In this document: positions 47,813 to 56,911 of the stretch, piece by piece
Numbering within the stretch: the stretch's first letter is position 1
How the letters are laid out: each line of letters begins with the position of its first letter
Source: Vibrio sp. SS-MA-C1-2
GTDB taxonomy: Bacteria; Pseudomonadota; Gammaproteobacteria; Enterobacterales; Vibrionaceae
Direction: 5' to 3'
Assembly (NCBI RefSeq): GCF_021513135.1
Contig: NZ_CP090980.1
Span: 372,001 to 436,000 of the forward strand
DNA: 64,000 bases
The notes under the pieces: generated by a model
The model's database searches: none
Told to the model about the DNA's origin: nothing
What the model saw: the letters and a program-made list of their open reading frames with translations, nothing else
Program-made: the position numbers and the translations under genes

Positions 47813-49822
47813 TTATCTCTGCTTAGTGGTAGACGATTGTTTAATTTGTTGATATTCATTTTCAATTCGCTCAATTTCATCAACAGGAACGTAATAATCA
47901 ATATCTTCGTTAAAGCTATGCTTAATAATTGTCACGATTGCGCCAACAAATGAAACTGCAGCTAACCACCAAATATACCAAATCATCGCAAAACCAAAGA
48001 GTAGAGCAAAAACGGCTATGTAAACACCCGTCGGTGTATCTTTAGGCATATGAATGGGAGAGAAAGGACGTTTCTCTTTTTCTTTGCCTAATTTTTCACT
48101 CTCTTTGGCACGTTGTTTCTGATACCAATAAGCGTCTAACTCTTCTCCACCCTCTGGTAGGTGTGCAAAATTATAGAACGGGGGTGGTGAAGACATAGAC
48201 CACTCAAACGTACGTGCATCCCACGGATCACCCGTCGTATCACAATTTTCATTGCGGTCACGAATACTGACGTAAATCTGAATAAGTTGACACGCAATAC
48301 CTGCCGCAATAACTGCACTACCAAATGCAGCAACCGTTAGGAGAGGATGATAATCTTGGTCAATATCAAGACTTAATCGACGAGTCATTCCCATAAACCC
48401 TAGAGCATATAGAGGCAAGAACGCCAACATAAAACCAATTAACCAACAATAAAATGCACGAATACCCCATTTTTCATTAAGCATAAAACCCGTCGCTTTA
48501 GGCCACCAATAACTCATCGCAGCAAAACAACCGAACACAACACCACCAATGATGACATTATGGAAATGTGCAATTAAAAACACTGAGTTATGTAGTACAA
48601 AATCAGCTCCTGGTACGGCAAGCAGCACGCCTGTCATTCCGCCCACAGTAAAGACAATTAAGAAGCCCAGTGTCCATCTCATTGGCAAAGTGAATGAAAT
48701 TCGACCTTTGTACATGGTAAATAACCAGTTGAAAATTTTCACACCAGTTGGAATCGAGATAACCATTGTCGCGATACCAAAGAAGGCATTTACATTTCCG
48801 CCAGCACCCATTGTAAAGAAGTGATGTAACCAAACAATGAAGGCTAAAATAGTAATAACAATCGTTGCCCAAACCAGTGATTTATAACCAAATAGCTTTT
48901 TACGGCTAAATGTGGCTGTTACTTCAGAGAAAACACCAAATACAGGTAAAACTAGAATGTAAACTTCTGGATGACCCCATGCCCAAATTAGATTGATATA
49001 CATCATCATGTTTCCACCCATATCATTGGTGAAAAAATGCATTCCTAAATAACGATCTAAAGTTAAAAGAGCAATCGTCACAGTAAGGATAGGAAATGAG
49101 ATAATAATCAAAACATTGGCACACAATGAAGCCCAAGTGAAAACAGGCATCTTCATCATCGGCATAGAAGGCATACGCATCTTCAATATGGTCACAAAGA
49201 AGTTAACACCAGAAAGTGTGGTACCAATACCTGAAAGTTGTAGGCCCCAAATCCAATAATCAACACCAACCCCGGGGCTAGCTTTTATACCAGACAATGG
49301 TGGATATGCTAACCAACCTGTGCGTCCATATTCTCCGACAAATAGAGAAAGCATGGTCAGTATCACCCCAACAATAAATAACCAAAAACTGACGTTATTT
49401 AAAAATGGGAAAGCGACATCACGAGCACCAATTTGAAGCGGTATAATGATATTCATCAGACCAATAACCAATGGCATCGCAACAAAGAAAATCATGATAA
49501 CGCCATGTGCAGTAAATACCTGATCATAATGGTGAGGTGGTAAGAAACCAGGCTCTCCCATGGATGAGATAAATTGCTGAGTTCGCATCATAATTGCATC
49601 AGAAAAACCACGTAGCAGCATCACAAAAGCGACGATGATGTACATAATGCCTATTTTTTTATGATCAACAGTACAGAACCATTCAGACCATAAGTACTGC
49701 CACTTTCCGGCTTTTGTAATTAAGCCAAGTAACACTATTCCACCCAATAAAACAGCTAAAAAGGTGCCGATCAAAATTGGTTCATGGTACGGAATAGAAT
49801 CTAACGAGAGTCGTCCAAACAT
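47813..49822 (-). CDS. cyoB: Cytochrome bo3 ubiquinol oxidase subunit I
   Basis: 669 residues (E. coli 663), the heme-copper catalytic subunit. Conserved segments include [19 protein letters not shown] with a low-spin heme His, [17 protein letters not shown] with the CuB His and cross-linked Tyr, WLHHFFTMG with the two other CuB His, and [15 protein letters not shown] with heme ligands. It reduces O2 to water while pumping protons. It is 9 bp downstream of cyoA. Confidence 0.97.
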   Translation of the reverse strand: MFGRLSLDSIPYHEPILIGTFLAVLLGGIVLLGLITKAGKWQYLWSEWFCTVDHKKIGIMYIIVAFVMLLRGFSDAIMMRTQQFISSMGEPGFLPPHHYDQVFTAHGVIMIFFVAMPLVIGLMNIIIPLQIGARDVAFPFLNNVSFWLFIVGVILTMLSLFVGEYGRTGWLAYPPLSGIKASPGVGVDYWIWGLQLSGIGTTLSGVNFFVTILKMRMPSMPMMKMPVFTWASLCANVLIIISFPILTVTIALLTLDRYLGMHFFTNDMGGNMMMYINLIWAWGHPEVYILVLPVFGVFSEVTATFSRKKLFGYKSLVWATIVITILAFIVWLHHFFTMGAGGNVNAFFGIATMVISIPTGVKIFNWLFTMYKGRISFTLPMRWTLGFLIVFTVGGMTGVLLAVPGADFVLHNSVFLIAHFHNVIIGGVVFGCFAAMSYWWPKATGFMLNEKWGIRAFYCWLIGFMLAFLPLYALGFMGMTRRLSLDIDQDYHPLLTVAAFGSAVIAAGIACQLIQIYVSIRDRNENCDTTGDPWDARTFEWSMSSPPPFYNFAHLPEGGEELDAYWYQKQRAKESEKLGKEKEKRPFSPIHMPKDTPTGVYIAVFALLFGFAMIWYIWWLAAVSFVGAIVTIIKHSFNEDIDYYVPVDEIERIENEYQQIKQSSTTKQR

Positions 49823-49831
49823 AGAAAAACC

Positions 49832-50746
49832 TTAGTTATTTAGTTGCACAAGGCAAGGTTTAAATGAGTGCATATCTTTACTGTCACTCATCATTGCGCC
49901 AGGATGTTGCATAATTGCAGCTTTAAATAAGCCATCCATTACATGAGAATAATAAGAAACTGGCACATCTTCAGTTGGTTGAGCCAATGCACAGTATCGG
50001 TTCCAAGAATCTAAATTCTTCGGACTTTCTTTTACTGAATTAACCCATTGTGAGAATGCTTGCTTATCTGCTACTGCTGTTGCTGTAAACTTCATCTTAG
50101 AAAAACCTTTACCGCTATAACTAGCAGAGATCCCTTTAAAATCCCCTGTATGATTAGCAATAAGGTTTAATTTCGTTGTCATTCCAGGCATCGCATAAAT
50201 TTGACTACCTAACGCAGGAATAAAAAATGAGTTCATGACAGTATTTGAGGTGATCTTAAATTCAATGGGCACATCTTTAGGAATAACCACATGATTGATC
50301 GTTGCAATATTCTGGTCTGGATAAATAAATAGCCATTTCCAATCCAGCGCAACTACCTCAATCGTCATCGCCTTAGTTTTATTATCAAGAGGTCGAGATG
50401 GTTCTAAGGCATGTGTCGACTTCCAAGTAATTGTTCCTAGTATTGCAATAATGACGATAGGAACCGCCCAAACAGCTGCTTCAATCTTATTTGAGTGAGA
50501 CCACTCAGGAAGGTATTCTTCACCTTGATTTGATGCTCTATATTTGTAGGCAAAATAGATCGTCATTAAAATCACAGGAATTACCACAATTAGCATTAGT
50601 AGTAATGCAGTGATAATAAGTTCTTTTATCTCATCGCCAACATACCCTTTTGGATCTAATACGGTAAATTGACACCCTGAAAGCAAGGTTACTGAGCCAA
50701 TTATTGCAGCTCTAATTGAGGCACGTACATAATTTGTATGTTCCAT
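49832..50746 (-). CDS. cyoA: Cytochrome bo3 ubiquinol oxidase subunit II
   Basis: 304 residues with a lipoprotein signal (VTLLSGCQFTVLDPKGYVG), as in E. coli CyoA. Two transmembrane helices follow, then a cupredoxin domain (VVALDWKWLFIYPDQNIATI, FFIPALGSQIYAMPGM) without the CuA ligands, as expected for quinol oxidases. First gene of cyoABCDE. Confidence 0.96.
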   Translation of the reverse strand: MEHTNYVRASIRAAIIGSVTLLSGCQFTVLDPKGYVGDEIKELIITALLLMLIVVIPVILMTIYFAYKYRASNQGEEYLPEWSHSNKIEAAVWAVPIVIIAILGTITWKSTHALEPSRPLDNKTKAMTIEVVALDWKWLFIYPDQNIATINHVVIPKDVPIEFKITSNTVMNSFFIPALGSQIYAMPGMTTKLNLIANHTGDFKGISASYSGKGFSKMKFTATAVADKQAFSQWVNSVKESPKNLDSWNRYCALAQPTEDVPVSYYSHVMDGLFKAAIMQHPGAMMSDSKDMHSFKPCLVQLNN

Positions 50747-51408
50747 TCATTGTTCCAGCAATTTTCATTGTTCATCTTTGATAGATATAACAAACATATA
50801 AAATACCCCCAATGGCATAGTGTTGTTAACTAAAATCACTAGGGAGCCCAACACTTCCAATAAAATATAACTAAATTTTACACTTTGTTACAATTGGTCG
50901 TGAAAAGATAGCCTACCAGTAGGTATTTTGTTAAACAAGGATGGAATTTGTAGGTTTTTTCTGTGGTTACAGGCAGGGATTAAATATGGAGGCTTTTTAC
51001 AAATGTTGTGATTCAGATGATTTCACCGACCTTTTCTTTGATATAAATCAATTTTCATGCTTTTTAGACCCAAAATTACACGTCAGTATGTAACTAAAAG
51101 TTACAAAATTAACAGCCATTTATTATAATACTTCAAACTTAAATTTCATATTTGAGTTGAAAATTTTAGTCGAACTCTACTTTTAATTATATAAAACCAA
51201 GCTCAAATTCTGTCTTTATTACCATAATGAAGATCATAAATTAAATTATCAGTATCCTGAAATGACTAGAATAAAAACAACGCTACCTATATTGAAATAA
51301 CAATAATAGGCGCTTAGTAACCCCTACCTCTTACCTAGAATTGGTCATTCATTGACAATAAAATATCTAAAAATAATGGTTGTAAATCTAGTATGAAACG
51401 CATAGGTT
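50747..51408. other. Long leader/intergenic region upstream of cyoA
   Basis: About 660 bp without a supportable gene. On the minus strand a possible promoter is TTGTAA (complement of 50888-50893), 18 bp, then TATATT (complement of 50864-50869), about 110 bp before cyoA. An FNR-type box lies at 51038. A 50-codon frame from 50942 is not convincing. Confidence 0.5.
51038..51051. promoter_or_regulatory. FNR-type box upstream of cyo operon
   Basis: TTGATATAAATCAA is an exact match to the FNR consensus TTGAT-N4-ATCAA. In E. coli cyo is repressed by FNR and ArcA without oxygen, which fits. It lies 292 bp upstream of cyoA and about 190 bp from the promoter I would guess, so the true start may be further upstream. 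Confidence 0.65.
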
Positions 51409-51538
51409 TATACTCTTCAGACTTGAAGTCGCTAGGTTGTTGGCTACGCTTATTCGCCCAAAATCATATAATACATCTATACTCATGGGGCCTCACTCAC
51501 CTTGCCACCGATTAACAACGCCAATTATTTTAGGTATA
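51409..51538 (-). repeat. Palindromic repeat, full copy, reverse orientation
   Basis: Reads TATACTCTTCAGACTTGAAG on the plus strand and ends CCAATTATTTTAGGTATA. The central hairpin is partly decayed (CCCAAAATCATATAA). Confidence 0.9.
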
Positions 51539-51622
51539 TATAAATTGATCACAACAATATTAACCATCAAGATTGAAAATATTTTAAGGATAGATGACCG
51601 CAGCCAACAACCGAGTAACTCA

Positions 51623-51754
51623 TCAAGATCTTTTTTTGTTTTTTAGATAATCACTATATTTTTGAGCAATCCATTGATGCATATGCAGTCCTGTTTTGCG
51701 TTTTAACTGTACATCTATCAAAGCCAAAATTAATAATCCAATAACTGTTCCCAT
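51623..51754 (-). CDS. 43-residue single-helix membrane peptide
   Basis: A short frame starting at an ATG seven bases after a strong AAGGAG; the immediately preceding ATG (51757) is an alternative. Residues 2-15 (GTVIGLLILALIDV) form one hydrophobic helix, followed by a basic, aromatic tail (KRKTGLHMHQWIAQKYSDYL, ending KNKKRS). It lies 57 bp downstream of the ribbon-helix-helix-like gene on the same strand. The 3' end runs into a repeat fragment. I do not recognise a family. Confidence 0.6.
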   Translation of the reverse strand: MGTVIGLLILALIDVQLKRKTGLHMHQWIAQKYSDYLKNKKRS

Positions 51755-51811
51755 CATTCATCTCCTTATAAATCTAAAGTTCATTTTTTATATAATCTAA
51801 CGCAACCAAGC

Positions 51812-52069
51812 TTAGTCCGTAGATTTCATTAACTTCTCCATTTTTAACCCTCCAAGTGCCTCTAGATTACTTTTAATCTCCTCATCTATGGATAATTGAC
51901 GTTCGACTTCCTTAACTTTCTTCTCAAGAAATTTTTCAACTTCTTGAGATACGTTGAACATAAATCCCTGCTCACGAGCTATTTTTCTCGCTCTTTTTAA
52001 ACGAAGATCTAAGCTCGATGAAACCTTAATGTTTAATGATGCTTTTGATTCTTTTTTCTGTAATGTCAT
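51812..52069 (-). CDS. Small charged protein, ribbon-helix-helix-like
   Basis: 85 residues. The beginning (KASLNIKVSSSLDLRLKRAR) suits a beta-strand then helix as in ribbon-helix-helix DNA-binding proteins, and the remainder is a charged helix with coiled-coil potential (VSQEVEKFLEKKVKEVERQL). No signal peptide or membrane segment. GGAC precedes the ATG and a TATTAT -10 candidate lies about 30 bp upstream. It is probably cotranscribed with the 43-residue peptide. The function is unknown; a plasmid-partition or antitoxin-like regulator is possible. Confidence 0.6.
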   Translation of the reverse strand: MTLQKKESKASLNIKVSSSLDLRLKRARKIAREQGFMFNVSQEVEKFLEKKVKEVERQLSIDEEIKSNLEALGGLKMEKLMKSTD

Positions 52070-52194
52070 ATTATGTCCACTTCACCAATCATATAATACT
52101 ATATATTTTTCTACCTTTTTTGCAATAAAAATTCAGATTAACTCAATGATAGGGCGAACATTAAAATGAACTGAATATTAATAAAGCATAGCTA

Positions 52195-52317
52195 CATAAA
52201 ATAATTGAAGTCGTTAGGTTGTTGACTACGTTCATTCACCTCAATTATAGAGCATCTATATTAATGAACCTTTCTCATTTGACGTTTACTAGCAACTACA
52301 ATTACTTTAAGTATATA
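52195..52317 (-). repeat. Diverged palindromic repeat, reverse orientation
   Basis: Plus strand reads ATAAAATAATTGAAGTCGTT, AGGTTGTTGACTACGTTCAT and ends ACTACAATTACTTTAAGTATA. The central hairpin is almost lost. The rest of the 52070-52448 spacer shows only AT-rich DNA and the ylqF upstream region. Confidence 0.75.
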
Positions 52318-52448
52318 ATGCTAACATTAAGCAATAGCATAAAGTTTGTTGGTCGTAATTGTGACGATTTGTTGGCCAAAATTAATTTTTCTAATTTAAT
52401 TTTGGTACCCTGCAAGCTAAACAAAAATAGAAGAGGCTTATTTTTCAA

Positions 52449-53393
52449 ATGGTTAACAATACAATTCAATGGTTTCCAGGCCATATGCATAAGGCTCGCA
52501 AAGAGATTGAAGAAGTCATCCCAAAAGTCGATGTGATTATTGAAGTCTTGGATGCCCGAATTCCTTTTAGTAGTGAAAATCCAATGATTTCACACTTAAG
52601 AAAAGATAAGCCTTGTGTCAAAGTTCTTAATAAACGTGATTTAGCCGATCCTGAGTTGACCGAGTTATGGATTGCCCACCTTGAAAAAGAGCAAGGTGTA
52701 AAAGCCATTGCAATCACGACAGAAAACCATAATGAAGTACTAAGAATCACAGAGCTTTGTCGTAAACTCGCCCCTCACCGCGAAGATATGGGTAAAAATA
52801 TTAGAACAATGATCATGGGAATACCTAACGTAGGTAAGTCGACCATTATCAATTCATTAGCGGGTCGAGCAGTGGCAAAAACCGGCAACCAGCCAGCGGT
52901 AACACGTCAACAACAACGTATTAATCTACAAAATGGGATTGTATTATCTGATACTCCTGGGATTTTATGGCCGAAAGTAGAAAATCCGCACAGTGGTTTC
53001 CGTCTAGCAGCAACAGGCGCGGTAAAAGATACCGCGATGGAATACGATGAAGTTGCTTTCTATACGGTCGAATATCTTGCTAAGTACTATCCAGAAAGAC
53101 TACAAGCACGTTATAACCTTGATGATTTGCCTGAATCAGATTTAGAGTTAATGGAAGCGATTGGTGAAAAAAGAGGTTGTTTACGAGCAGGTGGTCGAGT
53201 TGATCTTCATAAAGCGTCTGAAATTTTAATCAATGAACTTCGCAACGGTATCCTTGGTCAGATCACCATGGAACGTCCAGAAATGATCACCGAAGAATTA
53301 GTTGAAGTTGAAATTGAAGAGACAAAAAAAGCAGAAGAGAAAGCACAAAAGAAAATTGAACGCAGAAAACGTTATTTGAGAAACAAGCGATAA
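52449..53393 (+). CDS. ylqF: Ribosome biogenesis GTPase YlqF/RbgA-like
   Basis: 314 residues. Circularly permuted GTPase: G4 (LNKRDLAD, near residue 60) comes before G1 (GIPNVGKSTIIN, near 124) and G3 (LSDTPGI, near 173). The start WFPGHMHKARKEI is the YlqF/MTG1 signature. In Bacillus RbgA acts in late 50S assembly. The last 40 residues form a basic, Glu/Lys-rich helix suited to RNA binding. Its own transcript ends at a terminator about 85 bp downstream. Confidence 0.94.
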   Translation: MVNNTIQWFPGHMHKARKEIEEVIPKVDVIIEVLDARIPFSSENPMISHLRKDKPCVKVLNKRDLADPELTELWIAHLEKEQGVKAIAITTENHNEVLRITELCRKLAPHREDMGKNIRTMIMGIPNVGKSTIINSLAGRAVAKTGNQPAVTRQQQRINLQNGIVLSDTPGILWPKVENPHSGFRLAATGAVKDTAMEYDEVAFYTVEYLAKYYPERLQARYNLDDLPESDLELMEAIGEKRGCLRAGGRVDLHKASEILINELRNGILGQITMERPEMITEELVEVEIEETKKAEEKAQKKIERRKRYLRNKR

Positions 53394-53477
53394 TATAGAA
53401 TAACTATTCAATTACCCATACTATCGCTGCACAATAAACCATCAATCAAACTACCGCATTGAGTGTTATATAATCGT

Positions 53478-53505
53478 AAAGGGAAAGTTTTTTACTTTCC
53501 CTTTT
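53478..53505 (+). terminator. Rho-independent terminator after ylqF
   Basis: AAAGGGAAAG (53478-53487) pairs with CTTTCCCTTTT (53495-53505) around a 7-nt loop, ending in a T-run. Confidence 0.9.
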
Positions 53506-53653
53506 CTATTATTTATTAGTTATTTATCTTGAAATATTGTTATTAACATCTAACTAACCAAACAATTCACCTCTAAATGTCATAATGATTAATTATTGTC
53601 ATTTATTTCCCATCATGCTATTTATCTAATCCTTAATAAGAAATCATTATAAT

Positions 53654-54343
53654 ATGGACACACACATGATTGATCTATGGCCATTGATTGGTATCGCAAT
53701 AATTACTGTAGGCCTAGCCTTACGCCTAAACACTTTATTAGTTATTTTGACCGCGGGTATTGTTACAGGCTTAGTGGCAAAAATCCCGATGATGGAAATT
53801 TTATCCATTCTAGGTGCTTCTTTTACTAAGAACCGTTATATGTCACTTTTCATTCTTGTACTTCCGATGATTGGTGTACTTGAACGTTATGGTCTACGCG
53901 AACGAGCTGAAACATTAATTGGTTCGATCAAAAAAGCCTCTGCAGGTAAAGTTATCTTAAGCTATCTACTACTGCGTAAAGTCACAAATGCATTTGGCTT
54001 AAACCTAGGTGGTCACCCTTCTATGATTCGCCCACTTGTTGCACCTATGGCAGAAGCCGCAGCAGAAAAAGATCGTGCACCTTTAACAAACAATGAAAAG
54101 CAGAAGCTTAAAGCTTTATCTGCAGCATCAGAAAACTTTGGTAACTTCTTTAGTCAGTTACTATTCATTGGTGCTGGTGGTCTATTGCTAATTAAAGGGG
54201 TGTTATCTGATAACGGTTTTGACGTAAAGTTAAATGATATGTATATCTGGGCACTCCCTACCGCAATAGCTTCATTTATTTTGTTTATCATTATGTGCAA
54301 AATTTATGACTACAAATTAAATAAAAACAATAAGAATAAGTAA
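53654..54343 (+). CDS. DUF969-family membrane protein (predicted permease half)
   Basis: 229 residues with about six membrane helices (WPLIGIAIITVGLALRLN at the N-terminus). The conserved block AFGLNLGGHPSMIRPLVAPM is near residue 115 and ENFGNFFSQLLFIGAGGLLL near 160. Always paired with DUF979 in the genomes I recall. The start could also be the ATG four codons later (53666); neither has a clear ribosome site. It lies 8 bp before the DUF979 gene. Confidence 0.88.
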   Translation: MDTHMIDLWPLIGIAIITVGLALRLNTLLVILTAGIVTGLVAKIPMMEILSILGASFTKNRYMSLFILVLPMIGVLERYGLRERAETLIGSIKKASAGKVILSYLLLRKVTNAFGLNLGGHPSMIRPLVAPMAEAAAEKDRAPLTNNEKQKLKALSAASENFGNFFSQLLFIGAGGLLLIKGVLSDNGFDVKLNDMYIWALPTAIASFILFIIMCKIYDYKLNKNNKNK

Positions 54344-54351
54344 GGGAATTT

Positions 54352-55260
54352 TTGATGTTAGAGTATATCTATCAAGCAACCGGATTGTTGCTAATTGCAT
54401 TTTCGGTTCAAACATTTACCGATAAAGGTAACAGCAAACGAATCGGTACCGGCGCATTCTGGTTAATTTATGGTTTAACCTTCAGTTTAGGCAAAATCAT
54501 TCCAGATTGGTTAACTGGCCTAATGGTTTTAGCATTGACCTTTATTGCTGCCGCTGGTTTTATGGGCATTGGCTCATATAACACGACCAATACTGATTTT
54601 AGAAAAGAGCAAGCTGCATCACTAAAAAACCAGTTATTTATTCCAGCTGCAATCGTGCCTGTAGGGACCATTCTTTGGAATCAAATCACGGGAACAAGTG
54701 CGCTAATTGGTTTAGGTTTAAGCTCAGCATTAGCATTAATTGTTGCGGTTATCTTAACTAAATCGTCAGCAAAACAGAGTATCAATGAAGGTCGTCGTCT
54801 AATTGATACCATCGGTTGGGCTGCTATTTTATCTCAGTTCTTAGCTGCGCTAGGTTACTTATTTGGTCAAGCTGGAGTGGGTGAAACCGTCTCTCAAATC
54901 GTTAAAGAGTTTGTTCCTGAAGGAAGCTTATTCCTTTATGTGATGGCTTATACTTGTGGTATGGCACTATTTACTATTGTGATGGGTAATGCTTTTGCTG
55001 CATTTGCGGTAATTACAACGGGTATTGGTCTGCCACTACTTATTATTGCTCAAAACGGTAACCCTGCGATTATCGGCGTATTAGGTATGCTTTCTGGATA
55101 CTGTGGCACATTGATGACTCCAATGGCGGCAAACTTTAACGTTGTACCTGCTGCACTTCTTGAATTAGAGAACAAAAACCTAGTTATTTTAACTCAGTTA
55201 TTACCTGGATTAATTATGCTAGTGATTAACACGCTTCTAATGTACAACTTAGCGTTTTAA
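54352..55260 (+). CDS. DUF979-family membrane protein (predicted permease half)
   Basis: 302 residues with eight to ten hydrophobic helices. Conserved segment VMGNAFAAFAVITTGIGLPL near residue 205 is followed by GNPAIIGVLGMLSGYCGTLM and TPMAANFNVVPAALLEL. Together with DUF969 it probably forms one membrane transporter. The linkage to pcp suggests 5-oxoproline or pyroglutamyl peptides as substrate, which is inference. GGGAAT precedes the start codon. Confidence 0.88.
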   Translation: MMLEYIYQATGLLLIAFSVQTFTDKGNSKRIGTGAFWLIYGLTFSLGKIIPDWLTGLMVLALTFIAAAGFMGIGSYNTTNTDFRKEQAASLKNQLFIPAAIVPVGTILWNQITGTSALIGLGLSSALALIVAVILTKSSAKQSINEGRRLIDTIGWAAILSQFLAALGYLFGQAGVGETVSQIVKEFVPEGSLFLYVMAYTCGMALFTIVMGNAFAAFAVITTGIGLPLLIIAQNGNPAIIGVLGMLSGYCGTLMTPMAANFNVVPAALLELENKNLVILTQLLPGLIMLVINTLLMYNLAF

Positions 55261-55305
55261 TCTCTATTAACTCTAGCTCTCAAACTCAAGGCTCTTAAAT
55301 ACAAT

Positions 55306-55345
55306 ATGGTGACATTAAGTAGATAAGTCTGCTTAATGTCACCAT
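55306..55345. promoter_or_regulatory. Perfect 14-bp inverted repeat between DUF979 gene and pcp
   Basis: ATGGTGACATTAAG (55306-55319) is exactly complementary to CTTAATGTCACCAT (55332-55345) around a 12-nt loop. No U-run follows, so it is not a classical terminator. It may be an mRNA-stabilising or processing hairpin, or an operator for pcp. Confidence 0.75.
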
Positions 55346-55368
55346 CTTAAAAGATCTAAGGAATTAAC

Positions 55369-56007
55369 ATGAAAAAAATACTTATTACTGGTTTCGAACC
55401 TTTTGGTGGCGACAAAATAAACCCCGCATTAGAAGCCGTTAAATTGATTGAAGGTCGTCAGTTAAATGGCGGTGAAATCGTGATCTGTCAAGTTCCTGTT
55501 GTTCGTTATGAAGCTATTGATGCGGTTATGGCTGCGGTTGAAAAGCACCAGCCAGATGTTGTAATTACCGTTGGGCAAGCGGCTGGTCGTGCGGGTATTA
55601 CACCTGAGCGTGTTGCCATCAATATGGATGATTTCCGCATTCCTGATAATGGTGGAATTCAGGTGGTTGATGAGCCCGTTTATCAAGATGCTCCCGATGC
55701 TTACTTCTCAACTCTGCCTATCAAAGCGATGGTAAAGGCGATGCAAGAGCAAGGTATTCCCGCTCAAGTTTCTAACAGCGCAGGGACTTTCGTATGTAAC
55801 CACTTGTTCTTTGGTGTTCAGCATCAACTAGCAAAAACCAATATTCGTCACGGTTTTATTCATATCCCATTATTACCAGAGCAAGCGGTAGCCGGTGATC
55901 GCCCAAGCATGAGCCTAAAAGTGATTGCAGAAGGGTTAGCCGTTGCAGCTCAAGCGGTTATCGATAATGAAAATGATATTACATTTGGTTCAGGAACTAT
56001 CTGTTAA
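55369..56007 (+). CDS. pcp: Pyrrolidone-carboxylate peptidase (pyroglutamyl peptidase I)
   Basis: 212 residues, the normal length. It removes N-terminal pyroglutamate from peptides. The catalytic triad segments are [19 protein letters not shown] (Glu), [15 protein letters not shown] (Cys, near 144) and [11 protein letters not shown] (His, near 165). TAAGGA precedes the ATG. Third gene of the DUF969-DUF979-pcp set, separated from DUF979 by a 108-bp spacer with the inverted repeat. Confidence 0.96.
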   Translation: MKKILITGFEPFGGDKINPALEAVKLIEGRQLNGGEIVICQVPVVRYEAIDAVMAAVEKHQPDVVITVGQAAGRAGITPERVAINMDDFRIPDNGGIQVVDEPVYQDAPDAYFSTLPIKAMVKAMQEQGIPAQVSNSAGTFVCNHLFFGVQHQLAKTNIRHGFIHIPLLPEQAVAGDRPSMSLKVIAEGLAVAAQAVIDNENDITFGSGTIC

Positions 56008-56050
56008 TCGTTAATATCGCTCTCGAATATTTAGAATTTAATCTTCATAC

Positions 56051-56076
56051 TATACCCAAAGTAATTGAAGGGTATA
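56051..56076 (+). repeat. Palindromic repeat, 26-bp minimal remnant
   Basis: TATACCCAAAGTAATTG joined directly to AAGGGTATA. It has the same structure as 40350-40375. Confidence 0.88.
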
Positions 56077-56137
56077 GAAGACAAATCTTAGATAGCTCAT
56101 TGACTAATAAAAATTTATTGAGCTATAAATACGAAAA

Positions 56138-56166
56138 TGCCGCGCAGGAAGCGCGGCAGAAGTTTT
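56138..56166. terminator. GC-rich terminator-like hairpin after pcp
   Basis: TGCCGCGC (56138-56145) pairs with GCGCGGCA (56151-56158) around AGGAA. On the plus strand GAAGTTTTT follows, and on the minus strand TTTTC follows, so it could serve pcp or a minus-strand RNA. Confidence 0.8.
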
Positions 56167-56279
56167 TCAGATATAAAGCATTTTGTTTGTAGCTGTCACT
56201 TAAAGTTTATTAAAAACTTTACATTAATTAGTACACTTACAAATTGACTTCATTTAACAATTTTCAACGATATTCTCAG

Positions 56280-56510
56280 GTTGAGTCCTTGCTTCTTACT
56301 CCGCTTCCCTCTACGTCGGGATAAGGCGTAGCTCTGACTGTACTAGTCTCTTAGAGCTCTCATCTATAAATGCGGTGACGCATCGCTCAACATTCATTCG
56401 TTCATCAGTAAAACAATGTAACGATAGCACTTACTCACAAACCATAACTTGTTACAATCCTCCATGAAGGTTATGGGTTATCTTCGGGTGTTTGGTTGTT
56501 GATTAAGCTT
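56280..56510. ncRNA. Possible structured RNA or dispersed repeat
   Basis: The base composition changes abruptly from the AT-rich surroundings. Inverted repeats: CTACG/CGTAG (56311, 56327), AGCTCT/AGAGCT (56330, 56353), ATGCG-GTGA-CGCAT (56370-56383, a GNRA-type loop on the plus strand) and CCATAAC/GTTATGG (56442, 56470). No reading frame is supported. The strand is undecided. It may be a small RNA, or a family of intergenic repeats unrelated to the palindromic element. Confidence 0.35.
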
Positions 56511-56602
56511 GTATTAACTATGGCCTAGCATCCGTTATTTAGCAAGAAAAAATAGTTAAAAAGTTAACAAAACGTTGCACAGATCTCACTAAGTTTCTTA
56601 AG

Positions 56603-56899
56603 CTATTGATCTGAAAGTTTTTGCCATTTTAATGCCCCATTACTTTCATTACTGTTTGCTTCTACACACTGTAATAAAATCTTTTCAACTTGAATAACCG
56701 CCCCTAAAGAATAACTCTTGCCATCAAAATAACAGACTCTTAATCCTGCATCACCATTGGTTTCTAGCTTTAACTCTGTTGCCGGTTGGGTTGAGATAAT
56801 TGCGGCTGACAAAGAGAAAGAGGACAGTATTGCAATTAACAATCCCCCCGTTTGACAACAAGCTTTCCAACCACACTTATCTTTACTGTTTTTCAGCAT
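56603..56899 (-). CDS. DUF1496-family exported protein
   Basis: 98 residues from ATG 56899 (AAAGGAG seven bases upstream); a TTG directly before it is not needed. The basic N-terminus and hydrophobic segment (LLIAILSSFSLSAA) look like a signal peptide, so it is probably periplasmic. The core VCYFDGKSYSLGAVIQVEKI, LLQC and ALKWQKL match DUF1496, small proteins of unknown function. It is 10 bp downstream of the ABC-2 permease gene and may be the last gene of the efflux operon. Confidence 0.8.
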   Translation of the reverse strand: MLKNSKDKCGWKACCQTGGLLIAILSSFSLSAAIISTQPATELKLETNGDAGLRVCYFDGKSYSLGAVIQVEKILLQCVEANSNESNGALKWQKLSDQ

Positions 56900-56911
56900 C
56901 AATTCACTCCT

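Larger units (their letters stand above)
56008..56602. other. Intergenic region with repeat remnant and structured segment
   Basis: 595 bp without a protein gene. It contains a 26-bp remnant of the palindromic repeat (56051), a GC-rich terminator-like hairpin (56138), a small AAAGTTT/AAACTTT inverted repeat near 56206, and a segment of higher GC with several hairpins (56280-56510). Confidence 0.6.

Noticed and set aside
50942-51094. 50-codon plus-strand frame upstream of cyoA
   Set aside because: AAGG is too close to the first ATG, the peptide resembles nothing, and it overlaps the FNR box. An internal ATG with AGGGA upstream is a little better but still unconvincing.
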